Shown: one piece after another, positions 16,553-24,421 of the stretch
How the letters are laid out: each line of letters begins with the position of its first letter
Numbering within the stretch: the stretch's first letter is position 1
DNA from: Streptosporangium pseudovulgare
GTDB lineage: Bacteria > Actinomycetota > Actinomycetes > Streptosporangiales > Streptosporangiaceae
Length of the DNA stretch: 41,706 nt
NCBI RefSeq assembly: GCF_014648055.1
Contig: NZ_BMQJ01000034.1
Location: 1-41,706, forward strand
Reading direction: 5' to 3'
Made by a program: the position numbers and the translations under genes
Notes under the pieces: model-generated
The model's input: only the letters and a program-made list of their open reading frames with translations
What the model was told of the DNA's origin: nothing
Databases searched by the model: none

Positions 16553-17348
16553 GCCTTCGACTTCTGAGCCGCCCGCGCGCCCCGCGACCGGGTCCGGGTC
16601 CGCGACCCCCGAGCCGCCCGCGCGCCCCGGGACCGGGTCCGGGTCCGCGACCCCCGAGCCGCCCGCGCGCCCCGGGACCGAGCCAGGGTCCGTGACCCCT
16701 GAGCCGTCCGCGCGCCCCGCGACCGGGCCAGGGACGTCCGCGCGCCCGGGGCCCGCCCGCCGGGAGCCCGGGGACTCCCCGGACCGGGCCGGGACCCCCG
16801 TCCGGGACGCCCTCCTCGCCCGGTACGGCGAGCGCGTCCAGGTGTCGGAGTCCTTCGGCGAGATCACCGCCGACGTCCCGCCGGGCGACTGGACCGACCT
16901 GCTGGAGTTCGCCCGCGACCGGGGATACGTGTTCTTCGACTGGCTGACCGGCGTGGACGAGCCGCCCGACGCCTTCTCGGTGGTCGCCCACCTCTACGAC
17001 CCCGTGACCCGCGCCCACCTGCTGCCCCGCACCCGGGTGCCGCGCGCCGACCCCCGCCTGCCCAGCGCGGTCGGCGTGTTCCGGGGCGCCGACTGGCACG
17101 AGCGCGAGACCTTCGAGATGTTCGGCGTGGTCTTCGAGGGCCACCCCAACCTCGTGCCGCTGCTGCTGCCCGAGGGCTTCGAGGGGCACCCGCTGCGCAA
17201 GGACTTCGTGCTGGCCGCCCGGGTCGCCAAGGCGTGGCCCGGCGCCAAGGAGCCGGGCGAGTCCGGCCACGGATCGCCGAGCCGCCGCAAGACGCTCCCG
17301 CCCGGCGTGCCCGCCGCCGGCTGGGGGCGTGACGCCGAGGAGCGGTAG
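16545..17348 (+). CDS. nuoC: Complex I subunit NuoC with repetitive N-terminal extension
   Basis: A 267-residue subunit of the hydrophilic arm. The NuoC core begins near residue 85. The hallmark WHERETFEMFGVVFEGHPN lies at about 184-202 and the LRKDF motif at about 217-221. The start ATG 16545 is inside the end of nuoB. Residues 7-60 consist of a 15-residue unit (EPPARPGTGSGSATP and variants) repeated about four times, encoded by a 45-base DNA repeat; the normal protein lacks it. NuoC usually pairs with NuoD, but no nuoD follows here: 363 bases of repeat-rich DNA separate it from nuoH. Confidence 0.9.
   Translation: MSEPSTSEPPARPATGSGSATPEPPARPGTGSGSATPEPPARPGTEPGSVTPEPSARPATGPGTSARPGPARREPGDSPDRAGTPVRDALLARYGERVQVSESFGEITADVPPGDWTDLLEFARDRGYVFFDWLTGVDEPPDAFSVVAHLYDPVTRAHLLPRTRVPRADPRLPSAVGVFRGADWHERETFEMFGVVFEGHPNLVPLLLPEGFEGHPLRKDFVLAARVAKAWPGAKEPGESGHGSPSRRKTLPPGVPAAGWGRDAEER
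16566..16735 (+). repeat. 45-base tandem repeat inside nuoC
   Basis: Three near-identical 45-base units (16566-16610, 16611-16655, 16656-16700) and a fourth partial, divergent unit to about 16735. The period is a multiple of three, so the nuoC frame is kept and the repeat adds a Pro/Gly/Ser-rich segment to the N-terminus. Confidence 0.92.
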
Positions 17349-17410
17349 CCGGGGACGGCACGCGGCCGGGACCGGGTCGCGGTGACGCGTCCGCTGCGGG
17401 GAATTCGGAC

Positions 17411-17545
17411 GCCGCATGGGTCCGAACACCGCGGTGGGTCCGGACGCTGCATGGGGTCCGGACGCCGCGGTGGGGTCCGGACGCCGCGGTGGGTCCGAAC
17501 ACCGCGGTGACCCGTCCGCCGCGGTGGGTCCGGACGCCGCGGGGA
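17411..17545. repeat. About 18-base degenerate tandem repeat in the nuoC-nuoH gap
   Basis: The 363-base gap 17349-17711 holds about seven copies of a 17-19-base unit (theme GCCGCGGTGGGTCCGGAC, with TGCATG or AACACC variants). No gene and no recognizable nuoD remnant is seen. Variable unit length argues against a coding role and against CRISPR. Confidence 0.85.
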
Positions 17546-17711
17546 TCGGGAATCCCGCGACGGGCGTGATTCTCGCGGCGGCGGGCGGGGATGCCGCGGG
17601 CCGGGCCGGGGCATGATGACCGGGAGACCGGCGGACCCGGCCGATCCCGCCCGCGGGCGCGGCGGCCGAGAGGCCGGGTCCCGGCCCCCGGGCCCGGCGT
17701 TTGGAGGCGTT

Positions 17712-18665
17712 ATGGCCGTGGTGCTCGACGTCGCCGTCCGGCTGGCCGTGATCGTGGCGGCGTTCCTGGTGCTCCCGCTGATCGCCGGGCAGGCCGAGCA
17801 CAAGGTCATGGCCCATATGCAGGCGCGCCTGGGCCCGATGCGCGCCGGGGGCTTCCACGGCTGGGCGCAGCTGATCGCGGACGGGGTCAAGTTCGCGCAG
17901 AAGGAGGAGGTCGTCCCGGCCGCCGCCGACCGCCGGGTGTTCGCCCTGGCCCCCGCGGTGGCGCTGATCCCGTACCTCGTGGTGCTGGTGGTCGTCCCGG
18001 TCGGCCCCGGCCTGGTCGGGGTGGACCTCGACGCCGGGCTGTTCTTCGTCCTCGCCGTGATGGGGATCGGCGTGCTCGGCTCGATCATGGCCGGCTGGGC
18101 GTCCGGCAACAAGTACTCGGTGCTCGGCGGCATCCGCTCGGCCGCCCAGCTCGTGTCCTACGAGCTCCCGCTGGTCCTGGCCGCCTCCAGCGTCGCGATG
18201 GCCGCCGGGACCCTCTCCCTGCCGGGCATCGTGGAGGCGTGGCGGTGGTGGTGGCTGCCCTGGCAGGCGATCGGCGCGGTCGTCTTCTTCACCGCCGGGC
18301 TCGCCGAGCTGCGTCGCCCGCCGTTCGACATGCCGATCGCCGAGTCCGAGATCATCATGGGCCCGATGACCGAGTACACCGGCATGCGGTTCGCCCTGTT
18401 CATGCTGGCCGAGTACGCCGGGATCATCGTGCTGTCCGCGCTGACCACGGTCCTGTTCCTGGGCGGCTGGCACGGCCCGCTCCTCCCCGGGCCGGTCTGG
18501 ACGCTCCTGAAGGTGGCCGCCCTGGTCTTCGTGGTCATCTGGGTCCGGGTGAGCTATCCCCGGCTGCGCGAGGACCAGCTCCAGAGACTCGCCTGGGTGG
18601 GACTGGTGCCGCTGGCGCTGGTCCAGCTCGCGCTGACCGGGATCGTCCGTGTCCTGGCGGGCTGA
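17712..18665 (+). CDS. nuoH: Complex I subunit NuoH
   Basis: A 317-residue membrane subunit with about eight helices that forms the floor of the quinone cavity and joins the arms. Diagnostic stretches: GPMRAGGFHGWAQLIADGVKF (41-61, conserved loop), LGSIMAGWASGNKYSVLGG (122-140), and RRPPFDMPIAESEIIMG with TEYTGMRF (about 199-222), which supplies the conserved acidic residues. The start ATG 17712 has GGAGG 4 bases upstream; an open frame extends to 17613 but without family similarity. The gene after it is not nuoI as usual but a membrane protein of unknown function. Confidence 0.94.
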   Translation: MAVVLDVAVRLAVIVAAFLVLPLIAGQAEHKVMAHMQARLGPMRAGGFHGWAQLIADGVKFAQKEEVVPAAADRRVFALAPAVALIPYLVVLVVVPVGPGLVGVDLDAGLFFVLAVMGIGVLGSIMAGWASGNKYSVLGGIRSAAQLVSYELPLVLAASSVAMAAGTLSLPGIVEAWRWWWLPWQAIGAVVFFTAGLAELRRPPFDMPIAESEIIMGPMTEYTGMRFALFMLAEYAGIIVLSALTTVLFLGGWHGPLLPGPVWTLLKVAALVFVVIWVRVSYPRLREDQLQRLAWVGLVPLALVQLALTGIVRVLAG

Positions 18666-18812
18666 TCCCGGTGCGTCCGGCGGCCCCCGGGTGTCGTGTC
18701 CGGTTCCGGCCACGTGTCGCGCCGCCGGATACGGCCTCCGGGATTTCAAAGCGTGCACGCTGGGCAGGAGGAGGACCCGCATGTGAGACAGCACGGCCAT
18801 AGGACGGAACCG

Positions 18813-19754
18813 ATGACCCTCGCACTCGCCGTGGACCACGACGACCTCGTCGTCGAGGTGCCGGAACACCCGCCGGTACGGCTGCCGCTCGCGGGCGGCG
18901 CCCGGGTGTGCACGCTGCTGTTCTTCGACTACCCGGGCCGGAGCAGGACCAGGTACGGCCTGGCGCTGCTCGACGAGTCCGGCCTGGTGATCATGCAGGC
19001 CCCCGGTTCCCGTTCGCGCGCCGATCTGGAGGCGTTCGCCCGGCGGCACGGCCTGACGTTCGAGGAACGGCGGTTCGCCACTGGCGAGGAGGCCCGCGTC
19101 GCGCTCGCCCGCCGGTCGCCGGGGTGGTGCATGGTGGGCTGGCGCATGCCGCCCCCGGCCCTGCCGCGGCTGCGCGTCCCCGGCCCGCGGAGCCTGCGGC
19201 CCCCCAAGGGGCCGGCGAAGGTCTGGTGGCGCGAACAGCTCCTGTACGCGCTGATGTGGCTGGTGCTCGCCTACGGCGCCGCCTTCGCCACCCTCGTCGT
19301 CCTCAACATGACGAACTTCACCGACGTCACCCGGGGCATGGACACGCTCGGGATCACCTCCCTGGTGCTGGCCGGGCTGACCGCCACCGGCGCCGCCGCC
19401 GTCTTCCTGGTCGGGATCGGCAGGCGGCGGGCCCGCAGGCAGACCGCCGACAGCCGCGAGCTGCAGCGGCAGGGCAAGCCGCACTGCCGGCTCGTGGTGG
19501 TGCACGACCGGCTGCTGCTGGAGACCGAGCGCAGGACCCGTGAGATCGAGGCCGACCGGCTGCTTCTCTACTCGGCCGACCCCGGGATGACCGGGCTGAT
19601 CGTCGGGGAGGGCCGGTTCCACCTGCCGGGGCACTGGGACCCGGATGCGGCGCGCCGCTTCGCCGTACGGAACGGGCTGGAGCTGGAGACCCGGACGCTG
19701 AGCCGCGAGGAGTATCTCGATCTGACGAGCCGGGTCGGGGACGCGGTGCCCTGA
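18813..19754 (+). CDS. Two-helix membrane protein of unknown function
   Basis: A 313-residue protein not assigned to a family. The N-terminal about 145 residues look soluble, with the pattern LVVEVPEHPPVRLPLAGG and a paired-beta character. Two transmembrane helices lie at about 150-171 (LLYALMWLVLAYGAAFATLVVL) and 183-205. A cytoplasmic C-terminal part contains a second copy-like beta-rich region (LVVVHDRLLLETERRTREIEADRLLLYS). The PH-like/beta-sandwich appearance at both sides recalls actinomycete bPH or DUF-type membrane proteins but this is only an impression. It sits between nuoH and the kinase, on the same strand as nuo. The start ATG 18813 has only a weak Shine-Dalgarno. Confidence 0.7.
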   Translation: MTLALAVDHDDLVVEVPEHPPVRLPLAGGARVCTLLFFDYPGRSRTRYGLALLDESGLVIMQAPGSRSRADLEAFARRHGLTFEERRFATGEEARVALARRSPGWCMVGWRMPPPALPRLRVPGPRSLRPPKGPAKVWWREQLLYALMWLVLAYGAAFATLVVLNMTNFTDVTRGMDTLGITSLVLAGLTATGAAAVFLVGIGRRRARRQTADSRELQRQGKPHCRLVVVHDRLLLETERRTREIEADRLLLYSADPGMTGLIVGEGRFHLPGHWDPDAARRFAVRNGLELETRTLSREEYLDLTSRVGDAVP

Positions 19755-19838
19755 TCCGGAACCGGTCCGCCGATCCGCCTCCGGCCGCCCCGAGGGTCCG
19801 CCGCCGGTGATCCGCCCGCCGTCGGTCGCCGGCTGTCC

Positions 19839-19957
19839 TCACCGATCACCGGTCACCGATCACCGGTCACCGATCACCGGTCACCGGTCACCGGTCACCG
19901 GTCACCGATCACCGGTCGCCGGTCGCCGGTCGCCGGTCGCCGGTCGCCGGTCGCCGG
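19839..19957. repeat. Heptanucleotide tandem array, 17 units
   Basis: Seventeen perfect 7-base units without spacers: eleven TCACCGG or TCACCGA (19839-19915), then six TCGCCGG (19916-19957). It fills the gap between the convergent membrane-protein and kinase genes. The seven-base period is not compatible with coding. Such arrays can vary in copy number by slippage. Confidence 0.95.
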
Positions 19958-19992
19958 TCGGCTGTTCCATCCGTCCCCTGCCCGGGGGACGG

Positions 19993-21939
19993 CTAGTGCA
20001 CGATCCGCAGCATGATGTCGGCGGCCGTCGGCCGGTTGGCGGGCCGCTTGTCCAGGCAGACGGCGGCCAGCGGGCGCAGTGACGACGGCAGTGAGGACAG
20101 GTCGGGGTGGTGGCTGATCACCCGGTTCAGGATCGCCGGGATGGTGTCCGCGCCGAAGGCCGCCCGGCCGGAGGCGGCGAAGATCATCGTGGACGCCCAG
20201 CTGAACACGTCGGACTCCGGGCCGACGTGCTCGCCGGAGATCTGCTCCGGGGACATGTAGGCCGGGGTGCCGATGACGCTGCCGGTGGCCGTGGCCGTCG
20301 CCTGGTCCAGGGCGCGGGCGATGCCGAAGTCGATCACACGCGGCCCGTCCCCGCCGATCAGCACGTTGGCCGGTTTGAAGTCACGGTGCACCACGCCCGC
20401 CCGGTGGATCGCGGCCAGCGCGCCGGCCGTGGCCAGGGCCAGCCGGGTCAGGCCGTCCTCGGTGCGGGGACCCTGCTCGCGGACCAGCTGCTCCAGGGAG
20501 ACGCCGTCGACGTACTCGCTGACGACGTAGGCCTGGTCGTCGGTGATGTTCACGTCGAGCACCCGGGCCGTGGAGAACGTCGCCACCCTCCGCGTCGCCT
20601 CCACCTCCCGGATGAACCGTTCCCTGACCACCGGGTCGCCGGTGAAGTGCTCGTGCAGAACCTTGATCGCCACCTTCTCCCCCCGGGGGGTGAGCGCCAG
20701 GTGGACCGTGCCCTGACCGCCCCTGCCGAGGGTGCCGATCAGCCGGTACGGTCCCAGACGGCCCTCCTCGCGGTCGTGACCGCCCTGCGGGTCGCGCCGG
20801 TCGCGCCGGTCGTGGTCGTCGTGCCGGCCGCCGCGGTCGCGGTGGCCGTCGTGGCTGTCGCGGCCGTCATGACCTTCGTGGCCGCGGAGGGAGCCGGCGG
20901 GCCCGCCGGCTCCGGTGAAGGTCCCGGCGGGCGAGGGCCGGTCGTAGGGTCCCGGGTCGTGGTGGGCCGGGGTGTGGTGGGCCGGGGTCCGCGACGTGCC
21001 GTACGGCGGTTCGCCGGGCCGGGGCCCCCACGGGGAGGCGGGCTCCCGGCCGGGGACGGGGGGAGCCGGGTGCGGCGCGGCGACGGCCGGGGCGTGCGAC
21101 CCCGGCGGTCCGTACGGCGTCACCGGACCCGTTCCGTGCGAGGCCGAGGCCGGCCCGTACGGCGTCACCGGACCCGCTCCGGGCGCCGCCGAAGTCGCTC
21201 CGTGCGACCCCGGGGCCGATCCGTGCGACCCCGGGACCGGCCCGTGCGCCGAGGAGGCCGATCCGTGCGACGCCGGGACCGGCCCGGCCGGTGGTCCCGC
21301 CGGCGTCCTCGGCTGCGCGTACGGGCCGGGCGGCGAGCCGTACCGTGACCGTGACCCGTGCGGAGCCGGTTCGTGCGGTTCATGCGGTTCGTATGGCTTG
21401 TATGGCTTGTGTGGCGACCCGGGCGGCGGCTCGGCGGAGGACCCGTGCGGTGACCGGCGCGGCGCCTCGTACGGCGACCCGTACCGTGAGGGGTGCGTCG
21501 TCTCGTGCGAGGGCCCGTGCCGCGAGCCGTGCTTCGTCCCGTACGGCTCGCCGTACGGTTCGTACGACCCGTACGGCGCCGCCTGCCGCGGGGAGCCCTC
21601 CCGCCGGAACACCGCGCCCCGGATGATCAGCGCGTGTCCCAGGCCGCCGATCCAGCTGCCGAAGAAGCCGATCATCATCGTGGTGTCCAGCCAGGTGGGG
21701 ATCAGCTCCGAGTCACCGTAGGTGCCGGCCCCGACCAGGAACGTCGCGACGGCGATGCCGTACAGGACGGTTGCGAGGGCCAGCCCGGGACTGCGCAGGC
21801 GGCGGGCGGCGTGGCCGATGACGAACGGCGTGCCGATCCCGAAGGTGAACAGGGGCACCAGGGCCCAGGCCACGCTCCATCCCGTGGAGGGCCGCGGAGG
21901 CGTCTGCGGGTACCGGCCGGGGCCGTACTGGTGGGACAT
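19993..21939 (-). CDS. Membrane Ser/Thr protein kinase with N-terminal helices and C-terminal kinase domain
   Basis: A 648-residue kinase. Three hydrophobic helices come first (about 20-40, 50-72, 85-108). A disordered Gly/Pro/His/Tyr-rich linker of about 280 residues follows (112-394), with repeats such as PYGSYEPYGEPYG, and a D/R/H-rich stretch just before the kinase. The Hanks-type domain is C-terminal (396-648): glycine loop LGRGGQGTVHLA, Lys426 (VAIKVL), VHRDFKPAN with Asp520, DFG with Asp537, GTPAYMSPEQ. All catalytic residues are intact. The usual actinobacterial PknB order is kinase first, helix after, so the layout is reversed. It splits the nuo cluster and is divergent from nuoI. 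The start ATG 21939 is weakly supported; upstream frame exists. Confidence 0.9.
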   Translation of the reverse strand: MSHQYGPGRYPQTPPRPSTGWSVAWALVPLFTFGIGTPFVIGHAARRLRSPGLALATVLYGIAVATFLVGAGTYGDSELIPTWLDTTMMIGFFGSWIGGLGHALIIRGAVFRREGSPRQAAPYGSYEPYGEPYGTKHGSRHGPSHETTHPSRYGSPYEAPRRSPHGSSAEPPPGSPHKPYKPYEPHEPHEPAPHGSRSRYGSPPGPYAQPRTPAGPPAGPVPASHGSASSAHGPVPGSHGSAPGSHGATSAAPGAGPVTPYGPASASHGTGPVTPYGPPGSHAPAVAAPHPAPPVPGREPASPWGPRPGEPPYGTSRTPAHHTPAHHDPGPYDRPSPAGTFTGAGGPAGSLRGHEGHDGRDSHDGHRDRGGRHDDHDRRDRRDPQGGHDREEGRLGPYRLIGTLGRGGQGTVHLALTPRGEKVAIKVLHEHFTGDPVVRERFIREVEATRRVATFSTARVLDVNITDDQAYVVSEYVDGVSLEQLVREQGPRTEDGLTRLALATAGALAAIHRAGVVHRDFKPANVLIGGDGPRVIDFGIARALDQATATATGSVIGTPAYMSPEQISGEHVGPESDVFSWASTMIFAASGRAAFGADTIPAILNRVISHHPDLSSLPSSLRPLAAVCLDKRPANRPTAADIMLRIVH

Positions 21940-22037
21940 GTCGCGAACAATACGTATTCCCACCGTCAGCCGCAGTCTCCGCGGGTGTCCTTTCCGTATC
22001 GGCCTTCGGATGGGGTCCGATACTCGAACACACAGTC

Positions 22038-22059
22038 TGTGGATAACTTCTGTGGACAA
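22038..22059. promoter_or_regulatory. Pair of consensus DnaA boxes between kinase gene and nuoI
   Basis: TGTGGATAA (22038-22046) is the reverse complement of the classical DnaA box TTATCCACA, and TGTGGACAA (22051-22059) is that of the actinomycete form TTGTCCACA. They are in the same orientation, 4 bases apart, in the 208-base divergent gap. The flanking CACAG/CTGTG also forms a small inverted repeat (22031-22041). Binding is inferred. Confidence 0.55.
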
Positions 22060-22147
22060 CCCTCGGAGGCTGGATCGGTGTCCGATATGGGCGTTTTACT
22101 GGACGCCGCATTCCCGGGCGCGCCCCCATGCGTCATGATGTGGTGTT

Positions 22148-23326
22148 GTGGCACGGATACCAGGAGTGGGGCTGGCGAAAGGGCTCTCCGTCACCCTTCG
22201 CCACATGCTGAGCAAGTCGGTGACCCAGCAGTACCCCGACGTCAGGCCCGATCTGCCCGCCCGGAGTCGCGGCGTGATCGCCCTGGTCGAGGAGAACTGC
22301 ACGGTGTGCATGCTCTGCGCCCGTGAGTGCCCCGACTGGTGCATCTACATCGACTCCCACAAGGAGACCCTCCCCGCCCCGGAGGGCGGCCGTCCCCGCG
22401 CCCGCAACGTGCTCGACCGGTTCGCGATCGACTTCTCGCTGTGCATGTACTGCGGCATCTGCATCGAGGTGTGCCCGTTCGACGCGCTGTTCTGGTCGCC
22501 GGAGTTCGAGTACGCCGACGGCGACATCCGCAACCTCCTGCACGAGAGGGACAGGCTGGCGGCCTGGGCGCAGACGGTCCCGCCGCCCCCGGCCCACGAG
22601 CCCAACGCCGAGCCGCCCAAGGAACTGGCGGCCGCCTCGCGTCCCGCCCGTCCCCGCACCACCGCGGGGCCGGCCCGGACGGCACCGGACGCGGCAGGGA
22701 CGCCGCCGGCGCCCCCCGAGGCGTCCGCGTCCCCCACGCCGCCGGAGGCGTCCACGTCTCCCGGGCCGTCCACGTCTCCCGGGCCGTCCACGCCGCCGGA
22801 GGCGTCCGCGTCTTCCGGGCCGCGCCGTCCCGAGCGGAGGACCTCGACCCGGCGCGCGGACGTCCGGGCGATCCGCCCGCCGGGCGCGCTCCCGAAGAAG
22901 GACGCTCCCCCCGCCGGGGGCGAGCCGGTGGAACCCCCGGGAGGACGTCCCGAGGACTCCACGCCGGTGGATTCCGAGCCCGCCGGTTCTTCTCCCCCCG
23001 GTCCCGAGCCCGCCGGTTCTCCTCCCCCCGGTCCCGGCCCCGGGCCCGCGGGCTCCGGGTCCGCCGGTTCCCCGCCGGCCGGTTCCGAACACGGTGACCA
23101 CCCGCCGTCTCCCGCCGCGTCTTCCCGGCCGGAGCGGCCGCAACGGAGGACCTCCACCCGGTTCTCGGACGTCCGGGCGATCCGCCCGCCGGGCGCGCTC
23201 CCGAAGAAGGACACCCCGCCCGCCGAGAAGTCATCCACAGAACAGGGTGGTGCGCCCCCGGACGAAGGCCCGGCGGAGCAGACTTCTGCCACGGACCAGG
23301 TTGAGGAGTCCGAGGAGGAGAAGTGA
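22148..23326 (+). CDS. nuoI: Complex I subunit NuoI with long duplicated C-terminal tail
   Basis: A 392-residue ferredoxin-like subunit. The core (1-175) has two 4Fe-4S motifs: Cys51, 54, 57, 61 (CTVCMLCARECP) and Cys99, 102, 105, 109 (CMYCGICIEVCP), which carry clusters N6a and N6b. The N-terminus VARIPGVGLAKGLSVTL matches actinomycete NuoI, supporting GTG 22148. Normal NuoI ends near residue 175-210. Here a Pro/Ser/Ala-rich tail of about 200 residues follows, in which the motif RRTSTR..DVRAIRPPGALPKKD occurs twice (about 227-252 and 330-355). NuoI is the point at which NADH-less complexes can receive electrons from ferredoxin. Its stop overlaps nuoJ by 4 bases. Confidence 0.93.
   Translation: MARIPGVGLAKGLSVTLRHMLSKSVTQQYPDVRPDLPARSRGVIALVEENCTVCMLCARECPDWCIYIDSHKETLPAPEGGRPRARNVLDRFAIDFSLCMYCGICIEVCPFDALFWSPEFEYADGDIRNLLHERDRLAAWAQTVPPPPAHEPNAEPPKELAAASRPARPRTTAGPARTAPDAAGTPPAPPEASASPTPPEASTSPGPSTSPGPSTPPEASASSGPRRPERRTSTRRADVRAIRPPGALPKKDAPPAGGEPVEPPGGRPEDSTPVDSEPAGSSPPGPEPAGSPPPGPGPGPAGSGSAGSPPAGSEHGDHPPSPAASSRPERPQRRTSTRFSDVRAIRPPGALPKKDTPPAEKSSTEQGGAPPDEGPAEQTSATDQVEESEEEK
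22858..23212 (+). repeat. 46-base direct repeat within the NuoI tail
   Basis: Bases 22858-22903 and 23167-23212 are identical over 46 positions and lie 309 bases apart, an in-frame distance of 103 codons. Flanking sequence is similar but not identical, so a segment was duplicated and the ends drifted while the central motif stayed fixed. Confidence 0.9.
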
Positions 23327-23859
23327 CCGACGCGCCGTCCTATCTGTCACCGACCGGGCAGGAGATCGTCTTCCTGCTGCTCGGCGCGGTGGCGGTCGGG
23401 GCGGCGCTGCTGGTGGTGACCACCAGGCAACTCGTCCACGCGGCCCTCTGGCTGGTCGTCACGTTCGGCGCGCTCGCGGGGTGCTACCTCGTCCTGACGG
23501 CTGAGTTCGTCGCCTGGGTCCAGGTGCTGATATACGTCGGCGCGATCGTGGTCCTGCTGCTGTTCGGCATCATGCTCACCCGCGCCCCGATCGGCAGGTC
23601 GGCCGATCTCGACAGCGGCAACCGGCCGGCCGCCGCGCTCGTGGCGCTCGCCACGGCCGCCGTTCTGGTCACCGTCGTGGTCGACGGCTTCCGCACCGCC
23701 TACGCCCCCCTCCGGGCCGGCGGCGGTTCGGCCGGTGAGATCGGCTCCAGCGTCTTCCGCAACTGGGTGCTGCCCTTCGAGGCACTCTCGGTCCTCCTGC
23801 TGGCCGCCCTGATCGGCGCCATCGTGCTGTCCCGCACCGACATCCGGGGGAGGGGCTGA
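23323..23859 (+). CDS. nuoJ: Complex I subunit NuoJ
   Basis: A 178-residue membrane subunit with five helices. It shows the family stretches AALWLVVTFGALAGCYLVL, AEFVAWVQVLIYVGAIVVLLLFGIMLT (includes the pi-bulge helix GAIVVL) and a C-terminal LLLAALIGAIVLSR. Start GTG 23323 shares GTGA with the nuoI stop. Two bases from the end, nuoK begins. Confidence 0.94.
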   Translation: MTDAPSYLSPTGQEIVFLLLGAVAVGAALLVVTTRQLVHAALWLVVTFGALAGCYLVLTAEFVAWVQVLIYVGAIVVLLLFGIMLTRAPIGRSADLDSGNRPAAALVALATAAVLVTVVVDGFRTAYAPLRAGGGSAGEIGSSVFRNWVLPFEALSVLLLAALIGAIVLSRTDIRGRG

Positions 23860-23860
23860 C

Positions 23861-24421
23861 GTGCACATCGTCTACCCGGCGGTCGTCTCGGCGCTGCTGT
23901 TCTCCATCGGCGTGTACGGCGTGCTCGCCCGGCGCAACACGATCCTGGTCCTGATGTCCGTCGAGCTCATGCTCAACGCGGTCAACCTCAACCTGGTCGC
24001 GTTCGACGTGTGGCTGCGCGACCGCCTGCACGCCGGCCAGGTCCTCACCCTGTTCGTCATCGTGATCGCCGCGGCGGAGGTCGGTCTCGGCCTGGCGATC
24101 ATCCTCGCCCTCTACCGCAACCGCCGGACCGTCGATCTCGACCGCCTCCGTCTCCTGGCCGAGACCCCCGCCCCCGCCGGATCCGCCCTTTCCCCCGAGT
24201 CCGCACTCACCGCCGGGCCGGCCTCCGCCACCGGATCCTCCCCGGTCTCCGCCCCCGTCAGGACCGGACCTCCACCCCCCACCGGGTCCCCACCCGCCGG
24301 ACCCCCACCTCCCGCCGGACCTCTGCCTCCCACCGGGTCCACGCCATCCACCGGGCCCGTATCCCCGCCTCCGGCCGGCTCCCCGTTCCCGCCTTCCCCC
24401 GGGCCCGGTGAGGGCCCGTGA
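23861..24421 (+). CDS. nuoK: Complex I subunit NuoK with Pro-rich tail
   Basis: A 186-residue protein of which residues 1-100 are a full NuoK (three helices; VELMLNAVNLNLVAF with the conserved Glu of helix 2, and AAAEVGLGLAIILALYRNR with the helix-3 Glu). Residues 102-186 are a Pro/Ser/Gly/Thr-rich extension not present in ordinary NuoK (about 100 residues). The start GTG 23861 follows GGGGGAGGGG. The stop overlaps nuoL in GTGA. The tail probably lies in the cytoplasm or outside without contact to the proton path; function unknown. Confidence 0.92.
   Translation: MHIVYPAVVSALLFSIGVYGVLARRNTILVLMSVELMLNAVNLNLVAFDVWLRDRLHAGQVLTLFVIVIAAAEVGLGLAIILALYRNRRTVDLDRLRLLAETPAPAGSALSPESALTAGPASATGSSPVSAPVRTGPPPPTGSPPAGPPPPAGPLPPTGSTPSTGPVSPPPAGSPFPPSPGPGEGP

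Noticed and set aside
17411..17545. CRISPR or riboswitch
   Set aside because: Short, variable 17-19-base units without unique spacers and no conserved aptamer structure.
16497..19634. Long minus-strand open frame of about 1045 codons opposite nuoC-nuoH and the membrane protein
   Set aside because: It is antisense to genes with clear family motifs, has a repetitive His/Gly/Arg-rich product and no ribosome binding site. High GC makes such antisense frames long.
19839..19957. CRISPR array
   Set aside because: Units are 7 bases with no spacers and no cas genes nearby; it is a microsatellite.
22038..22059. Chromosomal origin oriC
   Set aside because: Only two boxes, no AT-rich unwinding region and no dnaA/dnaN/rnpA-type genes in the neighbourhood.
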